A stretch of DNA of 15,495 bases from CAZPMO01 sp964587515 (GTDB lineage Bacteria; Pseudomonadota; Alphaproteobacteria; MPNO01), in the NCBI GenBank assembly GCA_964587515.1, contig CAZPMO010000118.1:1-15495 (forward strand). Direction: 5' to 3'. This document shows positions 7,402-13,481 of the stretch, in pieces. Within the stretch, counting starts at the first letter, position 1. The number at the start of each line of letters is the position of its first letter. Both the position numbers and the translations under genes were made by a program. The notes beneath the pieces were generated by a model. It did no database searches and had not been told where the DNA came from. It was given only the letters and a program-made list of their open reading frames with translations.

Positions 7402-8583
7402 TCAACCTTCCGCGGCGTCGAAGGTCTGGCCGGCGATAATCAGCTTCTGGATCTCGGTGGTGCCTTCGTAAATCCGCAGCGCGCGAATCTCGCGATAGAG
7501 CCGCTCCACGATATTGCCGACCACCACCCCCTGGCCGCCCCAGATCTGCACCGCCTGATCGATGATCTCCTGCGCGGCCTCGGTGGCGTAGAGCTTGGCC
7601 ATCGCGGCCTCGCGGGTCACCCGGCTCTGGTAGGTGTCCTTGGTCCATGCGGAGCGGTAGACCAGAAGCGCCGCCGCGTCGATTTTCAGGGCCATGTCGG
7701 CGATCTTTTCCTGAATGAGTTGGTATTCGCCGATCGGCTTGCCGAAGGACCTGCGTGTTCTGGCGCGCGCGATCGCCTCGTCCATGGCCCGGCGCGCGAA
7801 GCCCAGCGCCGCCGCGCCGACGGTGGAGCGGAATATGTCGAGCGTCGACATGGCGACCTTGAAGCCGTCGCCCGGCGCGCCCAGCATGTGCGATTTCGCG
7901 ACCCGGCAGCCATCGAAGCGAACGGTCCCGATCGGGTGCGGCGCGATGATCGGAAATCGTTCGGTGACCGCCAGGCCGGGCGTATCGGCATCGACCACGA
8001 AGGCCGACAGCCCGCGCGCGCCGTCGCCGCCGGTGCGCGCGAACACCACGTATTGCGCGGCGATGCCGGCGTTGGAGATCAGCGTCTTTTCGCCGTCGAT
8101 CACATAGTCGCCGCCGTCCTCGCGCGCCGCGGTCGCCATGGCGGCGACGTCGGAGCCGCTTTCCGGTTCGGACAGCGCGAAGGCGGCGATGCGTTCGCCC
8201 GCCGCGACGCCGGGGAGATATTCGGCCTTCAACGCGTCGGATCCGAACAGCGAGATCGACCCGGTGCCGAGGCCCTGCATCACGAAACAGTAATCGGCCA
8301 GGCCGGAATATTGCGCCAGCTTCTCGCGGATCAAACACAGCGCGCGCACATCGAGCGTTTCCAGATGCCCGCCATGGGGCGCCGGCACGCAATAGCCCAG
8401 CCAACCGCCGGCGGCGAGGCGCGCGACCAGCCGCCGCGCGAGATCGTCGATGGCGTCGTCGTCGGCCGGTTCCTCGTCGGCCAGTGGCGTGATTTCCTTA
8501 TCCGCCCAGTCGCCCAGGCTGCTCACCAGATCACGATGGGCCTGCTCGAAGAACGGCCAGTCGAGATAGCTCTGGTCGGACAT
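7402..8583 (-). CDS. Acyl-CoA dehydrogenase
   Basis: This FAD enzyme forms the 2,3-double bond of an acyl-CoA in a beta-oxidation-like sequence, passing electrons to electron-transfer flavoprotein. The 393-residue length is typical. Conserved features are FALSEPESGSD (about 137-147), WGGQGVV in the C-terminal helical domain, ARRAMDEAIARARTRRSFGK with QEKIADM after it, and the catalytic glutamate in IYEGTTEIQK (Glu373). The catalytic Glu separates it from the monooxygenase homologue at 3093. The ATG at 8583 follows GAGGGGG, and the gap to the upstream crotonase stop is 3 bp, so co-transcription is nearly certain. The N-terminus (LDWPFFEQAHRDL) is like dehydrogenases I recall from 2-aminobenzoyl-CoA clusters. 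The substrate is probably the alicyclic or ring-opened acyl-CoA made by the pathway. Confidence 0.92.
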   Translation of the reverse strand: MSDQSYLDWPFFEQAHRDLVSSLGDWADKEITPLADEEPADDDAIDDLARRLVARLAAGGWLGYCVPAPHGGHLETLDVRALCLIREKLAQYSGLADYCFVMQGLGTGSISLFGSDALKAEYLPGVAAGERIAAFALSEPESGSDVAAMATAAREDGGDYVIDGEKTLISNAGIAAQYVVFARTGGDGARGLSAFVVDADTPGLAVTERFPIIAPHPIGTVRFDGCRVAKSHMLGAPGDGFKVAMSTLDIFRSTVGAAALGFARRAMDEAIARARTRRSFGKPIGEYQLIQEKIADMALKIDAAALLVYRSAWTKDTYQSRVTREAAMAKLYATEAAQEIIDQAVQIWGGQGVVVGNIVERLYREIRALRIYEGTTEIQKLIIAGQTFDAAEG

Positions 8584-8586
8584 CGC

Positions 8587-9405
8587 TCAATCCCCCTCGA
8601 ATTCGGGCCTTTCCTTGGCCAAGAAGGAATCGTAGGCGCGCTGGAAATCCTGCGTCTGCATGCAGATCGCCTGGGCGTCGGCTTCGGCGTCGATCGCCTC
8701 GTCGACGCTCATGGTCCATTCCTGGTGCAGCATGCGCTTGGTCATGGCGTGCGCGAAGGTGGGGCCGTTGGCGAGCCGCTGGGCCTGAACCATGGCTTCC
8801 TCGAGCGCCTTGCCGGGCTCGATCAGACGGTTGAAGAAACCCCATTCAAGGGCCTCGGGCGCCTTCATGGAGCGACCGGTGTAAAGCAATTCGGCGGCGC
8901 GGCCCTGACCGATGATACGGGGCAGCAGCGAACACGCGCCCATGTCGCAGCCCGCCAGACCGACCCGGGCAAACAAAAAGGCGACGGTGCTTTCCGGCGT
9001 GCCGTAGCGCAAATCGCTGGCCATGGCGATCGCCGCGCCGGCGCCGGCGCAGACGCCTTCGATCGCGGCGACGATGGGTTGCGGCGCGGCGCGCATCGCC
9101 TTCACCAATTCGCCCGTCATGCGGGTGAAGTCGAGCAATTCCGGCATGTCCATGGTCAGCAGCGGACCGATGATCTCGTGGACGTCGCCGCCGGAACAGA
9201 AATTCCCGCCCTCGCCGGTCACGACCACTATTTTCACGTCGTCCGCGTGGGTCAGCTTGCGGAACGTCGCGCCGATCTCGAAATAGGATTCGAATGTCAG
9301 CGGGTTCATACGCTCTGGCCGATTGAGCGTGATCGTCGCCACCTTGTCTTCCACCCGCCAGTCGAAATGTTGCGGCTTAAAGTCGGCGGCCTTCACTTTT
9401 TCCAT
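8587..9405 (-). CDS. Enoyl-CoA hydratase/isomerase (crotonase) family protein
   Basis: This 272-residue crotonase-fold protein acts on an acyl-CoA, as hydratase, isomerase or ring-cleaving hydrolase. The CoA and oxyanion-hole segments are clear: NFCSGGDVHEI (about 69-79) and CAGAGAAIAMASDLRYG (about 115-131). At the position of the first hydratase glutamate (rat Glu144) the sequence reads FARVGLAGCDMGA, with no glutamate there. The second glutamate (Glu164 equivalent) is kept in AAELLYTG. The Asp in GCDMG is placed as in dienoyl-CoA isomerases, so simple enoyl-CoA hydration is not assured. The start is ATG 9405, with GAGGAG upstream, sharing one base with the MarR stop (TGATG). The in-frame extension upstream to 9999 reads through the MarR gene in another frame and is not coding. 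Third gene of the operon. Confidence 0.9.
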   Translation of the reverse strand: MEKVKAADFKPQHFDWRVEDKVATITLNRPERMNPLTFESYFEIGATFRKLTHADDVKIVVVTGEGGNFCSGGDVHEIIGPLLTMDMPELLDFTRMTGELVKAMRAAPQPIVAAIEGVCAGAGAAIAMASDLRYGTPESTVAFLFARVGLAGCDMGACSLLPRIIGQGRAAELLYTGRSMKAPEALEWGFFNRLIEPGKALEEAMVQAQRLANGPTFAHAMTKRMLHQEWTMSVDEAIDAEADAQAICMQTQDFQRAYDSFLAKERPEFEGD

Positions 9406-9926
9406 CACGCCTGCTCCTCGTTTTCGCGCGCGTCCAATATCGATCCCTTGAGCCGGCCCAGCAGGGCGAAAAGCTCGCGCATCTCGGCGCCGTTGAGTTC
9501 GTCCATCATATCCGATACCCAGCCGTGATGGTCCTCGGCCACGTCTTCGAAAAAGGCGCGGCCGCGCCTGGTGAGTTCGACCATCTGGCGGCGTCGGTCC
9601 TCGTCGGAGACGCGGCGCTCGACCAGCCCCTCGCGATCGAGCCGGTCGATCAGCCCGGTGATATTGCCGTTGGTGACCATCAGCCGGCGCGACAGCTCGC
9701 CCATGGTCATGGGCGCCGAGGACCGGTAGAGCTGGGCCAGCACGTCGAAGCGGGGCAGGGTGGTGTCGAATTCCTGGTTCATCTTCTGGCGCACCGCGCC
9801 GTCCATCAGGTTGAAGCAGGTGATCAGGCGCAGCCAGATTCGAAGCTCCATGCGGTCGGCGCTGCCCACGCCGCTTTCGTAATCGTCGCGCTCGACGGAG
9901 GCGCGATCGCCGTCGTCCCGCATCAT
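9405..9926 (-). CDS. MarR-family transcriptional regulator
   Basis: This 173-residue winged-helix protein is probably the local regulator. The MarR core spans about residues 28-165: a dimerisation helix (LRIWLRLITCFNLM), the HTH (MTMGELSRRLMVTNGNITGL, about 73-92), the wing (LVERRVSDEDRRRQMVELT, about 101-119), and a C-terminal helix. Several MarR proteins of aromatic catabolism, such as CouR and BadR, respond to CoA thioesters. An aryl-CoA made by the operon's own ligase is a plausible ligand here. It is encoded as the second gene of the operon it likely controls, which gives autoregulation. ATG 9926 overlaps the SDR stop by four bases (ATGA); an adjacent ATG at 9923 is the alternative. Candidate operators are the inverted repeats at 10768-10790. 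Confidence 0.9.
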   Translation of the reverse strand: MMRDDGDRASVERDDYESGVGSADRMELRIWLRLITCFNLMDGAVRQKMNQEFDTTLPRFDVLAQLYRSSAPMTMGELSRRLMVTNGNITGLIDRLDREGLVERRVSDEDRRRQMVELTRRGRAFFEDVAEDHHGWVSDMMDELNGAEMRELFALLGRLKGSILDARENEEQA

Positions 9927-10741
9927 GTGACCTCGCCGCCGGCGACGACGATCGACTGGCCGGTGATCGCGGCCGAGGCGGGCAGGCAAAGCCAGGCAAC
10001 CGTCTCGGCGACCTCCCAGGGCTGCACCAGCCGGCCCTGCGGATTGTGGTGGGCGAGCTCGGCGCGCGCCTCCTCGGCGCTGCGCCCGGTCTTGGCGACG
10101 ATGTTGTCGACCGTGTCGGCGACGATGTCGGTATCGGTATAGCCCGGGCATACGGCGTTCACCGTCACGCCCTTGGTCGCGGCCTCGATGGCCAGCGCCC
10201 GCGTCAGCCCGATCACGCCGTGCTTGGACGCCGCATAGGCCGCGATATAGCCGTACCCCTTCAACCCCGCCGTCGAGGCGACGTTGACGATGCGTCCCCA
10301 GCCGGCCTCTCGCATGGAAGGGAAGACATGGCGGGTGCAAAAGAACGTCCCGTCTAGATTGGTCCGAAGAATATTGCGCCAGTGTTCGCTGTCCATGCGG
10401 TGGAAGGGCGCGCTGGCGCCGATGCCGGCGTTGTTAATCAGAATTTCGACCGCGCCCATGGCGGCGGCCGCGCCGTCGAACGCCGCCGTGACCGAGGCCT
10501 CGTCGGCGACGTCGCAGGCGATGGCGTGGGCCTTGCCGCCGGCCGCGCTGATCTCCGTTTCGCGCGCCGACAACGTTTCAGCGTTGCGGCCCATCAGCGT
10601 CACGTTGGCGCCGAGCCGCGCCAGCGTTTCCGCGACCTCCCAGCCGATGCCGCGCCCGGCGCCCGTCACCGCGGCGTGCCGGCCCTTCAGCGGCGCGCCG
10701 CCGATCAATCCGTTTTCGGGTTTGTGGAGGATATCCGTCAT
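9923..10741 (-). CDS. Short-chain dehydrogenase/reductase, probable 3-hydroxyacyl-CoA dehydrogenase
   Basis: This 272-residue classical SDR has the cofactor motif TGAGRGIG (26-33), NNAG (103-106), and the catalytic Ser156, Tyr169 and Lys173 (Y-A-A-S-K). An 18-residue leader precedes the Rossmann fold. Arg and Asn at the end of the second strand (MGRN) favour NADP(H), but this is only suggestive. As the first gene of an operon with an acyl-CoA dehydrogenase and a crotonase, it most likely oxidises the 3-hydroxyacyl-CoA of the same route. That role is inferred from context, since SDR sequences alone do not give substrate. There is no good Shine-Dalgarno sequence just upstream of ATG 10741. The in-frame ATG candidates inside would remove the fold, so I keep this start. 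The gene diverges from the RidA-family gene across 77 bp. Confidence 0.88.
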   Translation of the reverse strand: MTDILHKPENGLIGGAPLKGRHAAVTGAGRGIGWEVAETLARLGANVTLMGRNAETLSARETEISAAGGKAHAIACDVADEASVTAAFDGAAAAMGAVEILINNAGIGASAPFHRMDSEHWRNILRTNLDGTFFCTRHVFPSMREAGWGRIVNVASTAGLKGYGYIAAYAASKHGVIGLTRALAIEAATKGVTVNAVCPGYTDTDIVADTVDNIVAKTGRSAEEARAELAHHNPQGRLVQPWEVAETVAWLCLPASAAITGQSIVVAGGEVT

Positions 10742-10767
10742 GGGGCTGGACGTTTCAGTCTAGAATA

Positions 10768-10781
10768 TTTTAAACTTAAAA
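10768..10781. promoter_or_regulatory. AT-rich inverted repeat, candidate MarR operator between the catabolic operon and the RidA gene
   Basis: TTTTAA-AC-TTAAAA is a perfect inverted repeat with 6-base arms around a 2-base centre. It lies in the AT-rich spacer 10742-10818 between two divergent genes, in otherwise GC-rich DNA. MarR dimers bind short AT-rich palindromes close to promoters, and a MarR gene sits in the operon. The site could therefore control both directions, which is an inference. No clear -35/-10 pair could be fixed. Confidence 0.45.
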
Positions 10782-10790
10782 CAATTATTG
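10782..10790. promoter_or_regulatory. Second short inverted repeat, adjacent to the first
   Basis: CAAT-T-ATTG is a perfect odd-length palindrome immediately following the 10768-10781 repeat, about 28 bases before the RidA-family start codon. The two repeats side by side could be two operator half-sites or two dimer sites for the MarR protein. It is short enough to be chance. Confidence 0.3.
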
Positions 10791-10818
10791 CAGAATTTCA
10801 AGAAGAGGGATCGACGCG

Positions 10819-11208
10819 ATGGACATTCTGAATCCGTCCGGCTGGCCGCGCCCCAAGGGGTACTCGAACGGTATTTCCGTGAGCGGACGCATGGTGTTCG
10901 TCGCCGGCATGATCGGCTGGAACGAAAACGAGGAGTTCGAGACCGATGAATTCGCCGGTCAGTTCCGCAAGGCGCTGGAAAATATCTGCGCGGTGCTGGC
11001 CGAAGATGGCGCGGGGCCCGAACATCTGGTGCGGCTGACCATGTATTTCACCGACAAGCAGGACTATCTCGCCGACCTCAAGGGCGTCGGAGCGGCCTAT
11101 CGCGACGTGATCGGCCGCAACTATCCGGTGATGGCCGCGGTCGAGGTCTGCGCCCTGATGGAAGACCGCGCCAAGGTGGAAATCGAAGCCACGGCGGTGG
11201 TGCCGTAA
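10819..11208 (+). CDS. RidA/YjgF-family protein lacking the canonical catalytic arginine
   Basis: The 129-residue product has the RidA fold signature: a FVAG strand near residues 27-30, a central VRLTMYFTD segment (71-79), and the C-terminal KVEIEATAVV (119-128). RidA enzymes hydrolyse reactive enamines and imines, using an arginine in a YPARS-type segment. Here that segment reads YPVMAAVEV (102-110), so the arginine is replaced by Met105. Canonical 2-aminoacrylate deaminase activity is therefore doubtful. It may belong to one of the Rid subfamilies of unknown chemistry. RidA-like genes accompany CoA-dependent 2-aminobenzoate clusters as I recall them, which would suit hydrolysis or sensing of an amino-substituted intermediate. 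AGAGGGA lies about eight bases before ATG 10819. It diverges from the catabolic operon and ends 9 bp before the convergent dioxygenase gene. Confidence 0.9.
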   Translation: MDILNPSGWPRPKGYSNGISVSGRMVFVAGMIGWNENEEFETDEFAGQFRKALENICAVLAEDGAGPEHLVRLTMYFTDKQDYLADLKGVGAAYRDVIGRNYPVMAAVEVCALMEDRAKVEIEATAVVP

Positions 11209-11217
11209 CCCTTATTT

Positions 11218-12042
11218 CTAGTTTGGGCGCACGCCCTTCAGGGTCAGGCGGCGCAGCATGCGGCGGTCGTTGGGGTCGAAGTCGGTGCGGCCGTGCATGG
11301 TGCAGCGATTGTCCCACATCAGCAGATCGCCCGGTGTCCATTTGTGTTCGTAGGTGAATTCCGGCCGTTCCAGGTGGTCGAACAGGCCGGCCAGCAGGTC
11401 GTTGCTTTCGCCGTCGTCCATGCCGTCGATGCTGATCGTCTGCATGCGGCTGACGAACAGCGCCTTGCGGCCGGTCTCGTCGTGGGTAATGGCGAGCGGA
11501 TGGGAAAAGTGCGGCGTGTCGGCGCCGAGCCGTGTCATCCGGCCGTTATAATTCTCGAGCTCGAACGCATTCACGCAGGTCCGCCCGGCGATCCTCTCCT
11601 TGGTCTCGCCGGGCAGGGCGTCATAGGCGTGATAGCAATTAGCGAGAATCGTGTGTCCGCCGACCGCCGGCGCCTCGATGGCGTAAAGCAGCGTCGCCAT
11701 GGACGGGACTTCGTAATAGGCGCCGTCGGAATGGAGATACATCTCCCCTTCCTCCAGCGCGGTGCGCATGCCGGTATCTTCCACATTGGTGATCAGCAAG
11801 ACGTTGGGTTCATCGGCGCTTTGCGATTTCGCGGCGCGGGGCGGCTCCAGCTCGCCGAAGGCTGCCGCGAACGCGACCTGCTGGTCGGCCGTAAGGTCCT
11901 GGTCGGGGATCAGGATCACGCAATGATCGAGCCAAACCTCGCGGATGGCGCGGGCGGTGTCTTCGTCGAGGGGCTGGCGCAGATCGAGCCCGGTAATGCG
12001 CGCCCCAATGGTGTCCGACAGCGGCGTCACCGTGAATTGCAT
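11218..12042 (-). CDS. TauD/TfdA-family Fe(II)/2-oxoglutarate-dependent dioxygenase
   Basis: The 274-residue protein has the facial triad of this family: His104 and Asp106 in MYLHSDGAYY, and His250 in DNRCTMHGR. Arginines follow in RMLRRLTLKG (261-270), which would bind the 2-oxoglutarate carboxylate. TLLYAIEAPAVGGHT (about 117-131) is the usual following segment. Such enzymes use O2 and 2-oxoglutarate to hydroxylate small substrates, often cleaving a sulfonate, aryloxy-ether or amine. The substrate is not readable here. I prefer ATG 12042 because AAGGTGA lies about seven bases upstream; a GTG one codon earlier (12045) is possible. The MFS gene on the same strand ends 66 bp upstream with no obvious terminator between, so the two may be co-transcribed. 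It ends close to the convergent RidA-family gene. Confidence 0.88.
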   Translation of the reverse strand: MQFTVTPLSDTIGARITGLDLRQPLDEDTARAIREVWLDHCVILIPDQDLTADQQVAFAAAFGELEPPRAAKSQSADEPNVLLITNVEDTGMRTALEEGEMYLHSDGAYYEVPSMATLLYAIEAPAVGGHTILANCYHAYDALPGETKERIAGRTCVNAFELENYNGRMTRLGADTPHFSHPLAITHDETGRKALFVSRMQTISIDGMDDGESNDLLAGLFDHLERPEFTYEHKWTPGDLLMWDNRCTMHGRTDFDPNDRRMLRRLTLKGVRPN

Positions 12043-12108
12043 CACTGTTCACCTTGATCGTGTTGTTGCCGCATTATTTGACGAGATTTCCCCGCCCCGC
12101 GCCAGTCC

Positions 12109-13371
12109 TTAGCTCGCGGCCGGCTGGGTCTCGCGGATCAGGGCGGGCACCAGCGCCGCGCCCATCGCCAGCACATTGCATGCGACATACATCAGCGCCA
12201 TCGGCAGCATCGTGCCGTCGGCGAGGAAGCCCATCACCTGGGCGCCGGTCGCGCCGATGCAGAGATGGGCGAACATCACCGTGCCCGACGCGGTGCCGGT
12301 AAGCTCGGGATCGACCATGATCGCGCCCGACTGCGCGTTGGGCATGGCGATCCCCTGGCCGATGCTGGCGATGAAGCAGGGGAGGAACAGCGACAGCGGG
12401 GTCAGCGGCATGATCGCCGCCGCGAACACGAACACCAACGCGGAAGCCAGCGCGATGCCGCCGCCCAGCAGCACCATGAAGTCGATGCGCGCCCGTCCGC
12501 CGAAACGGCCGGCGACGAAGTTGCCCAGCAGATAGGCGGCCGGCAGGGTCAAAAACCAGAGCCCGTATTCGGCGGCCGGGCGTTCCAGCACCTCCGTCAT
12601 GATGTAGGACGCCGCCGTGATATAGGCGAAGAACGACGCCGAGACGAAGCCGTTGAAGAAGGTGTATCCCAGGAAGCGGGGCATGCAGGCGAGCCGGGCG
12701 TAATCGCGGCCCATACGGGCAAATCCGCCGCCGCCGCTCCGGCCGGGCGCGGTCTCGTGGATTGCCGTCACGGTGAGAAGCAGGATTGCGACCGCGCCGG
12801 CCAGCGCCATATAAAAGATCGCGCGCCAGCCGAATTCGTCGATCAGCACGCCGCCGATCGCGGGCGCGAGCATCGGCCCCAGCACATAGGCCATGGTGAG
12901 ATAGGCCGTCATCTTCACCAGCTTGTCGTCGCCGTATACGTCGCGGACGCTGGCGCGCGCCAGCACCAGGCCGCACCCCGCGCCGGCGGCCTGAACGAAT
13001 CGCCCGACAACCAGGGCGGTGACGCTGTCGGCCACGGCGCACAGCCCGGTGCCCACCAGGAAAAGCAAGATTCCTGCCACCAGCACCGGCCGGCGTCCGT
13101 AACGATCCGACAGCGAACCATACAGCAGCGTCGATGCGGCCATGGTGAACAGCGCAATGCTCAGCATTAGCTGCGCCGTGGGCGCATCGATCTCGAACGC
13201 CCGCCGGATGATCGGCAGCGCCGGAATGAAGACATGCACCGACAGGGGCCCGGTGAGCGTGACCGCGACCATGGCGATCATAAACACCGGCCCCACGGGA
13301 CTTTTCGCGCTGTCCTCCAATTCCTCCCCTTTTCTCGCTTGGCTTAAACCACGAACGCGTTTATAGCCCAT
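12109..13371 (-). CDS. MFS transporter, DHA1 (Bcr/CflA-like) efflux type
   Basis: This is an inner-membrane 12-helix major facilitator of about 420 residues. MFS motif A is clear between helices 2 and 3 (GSLSDRYGRRPVL). The fifth helix has a motif C-like stretch (AYVLGPMLAPAIGG), typical of drug:H+ antiporters such as Bcr/CflA. A hydrophilic loop with Gly repeats (about residues 213-224) separates the two six-helix halves. It may export a toxic aromatic substrate or intermediate, or be a general efflux pump. The start is uncertain: ATG 13371 has no upstream Shine-Dalgarno, while a strong AGGGGAGGA lies inside the frame near residues 14-17. A TTG at 13320 or a GTG slightly further in may be the true start. 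That would shorten the unusual N-terminal tail before helix 1. The gene diverges from the Rieske oxygenase genes. Confidence 0.88.
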   Translation of the reverse strand: MGYKRVRGLSQARKGEELEDSAKSPVGPVFMIAMVAVTLTGPLSVHVFIPALPIIRRAFEIDAPTAQLMLSIALFTMAASTLLYGSLSDRYGRRPVLVAGILLFLVGTGLCAVADSVTALVVGRFVQAAGAGCGLVLARASVRDVYGDDKLVKMTAYLTMAYVLGPMLAPAIGGVLIDEFGWRAIFYMALAGAVAILLLTVTAIHETAPGRSGGGGFARMGRDYARLACMPRFLGYTFFNGFVSASFFAYITAASYIMTEVLERPAAEYGLWFLTLPAAYLLGNFVAGRFGGRARIDFMVLLGGGIALASALVFVFAAAIMPLTPLSLFLPCFIASIGQGIAMPNAQSGAIMVDPELTGTASGTVMFAHLCIGATGAQVMGFLADGTMLPMALMYVACNVLAMGAALVPALIRETQPAAS

Positions 13372-13441
13372 CGCGCCGCGCTGGGGTGCGTCGATTTGCG
13401 CACGGCTAATTCCCGATTCGCGGGCGGCCGTCGTGGACGCT

Positions 13442-13459
13442 ATCGGCCATATCGGTCAT
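13442..13459. repeat. Tandem 9-bp direct repeat upstream of the Rieske oxygenase
   Basis: ATCGGCCAT (13442-13450) is followed at once by ATCGGTCAT (13451-13459), one mismatch in nine. It lies 22 bases before the chosen oxygenase start, in the 110-bp spacer shared with the divergent MFS gene. It could be a regulator half-site pair, but no regulator gene is encoded next to it. Confidence 0.3.
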
Positions 13460-13481
13460 CATGGGCGGGTGGAGAATTGAG

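Noticed and set aside
5982..7439. A 485-codon plus-strand frame
   Set aside because: Antisense to nearly the whole reductase gene, with no motif and no ribosome binding site tied to a neighbour. It is a codon-bias shadow.
7273..9528. A 751-codon open frame on the plus strand
   Set aside because: It lies antisense to the reductase start, the acyl-CoA dehydrogenase and the crotonase, which all have clear motifs. Long antisense frames are common in GC-rich DNA, and this one is low in complexity (rich in Arg, Gly, Asp, His) without any recognisable domain.
8587..9999. The crotonase frame extended to 470 codons, as a possible fusion protein
   Set aside because: The N-terminal addition is an out-of-frame reading of the MarR gene, and the ATG at 9405 with GAGGAG upstream gives the usual crotonase length.
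9405..10340. The MarR frame extended to 311 codons
   Set aside because: The extra 138 residues read antisense-free but out of frame through the SDR gene and are Arg/Gly-rich noise; the ATG at 9926 gives a normal MarR length.
12043..12108. Separate promoter or terminator between the MFS and TauD-like genes
   Set aside because: No hairpin with T-run and no convincing -35/-10 pair; co-transcription is simpler.
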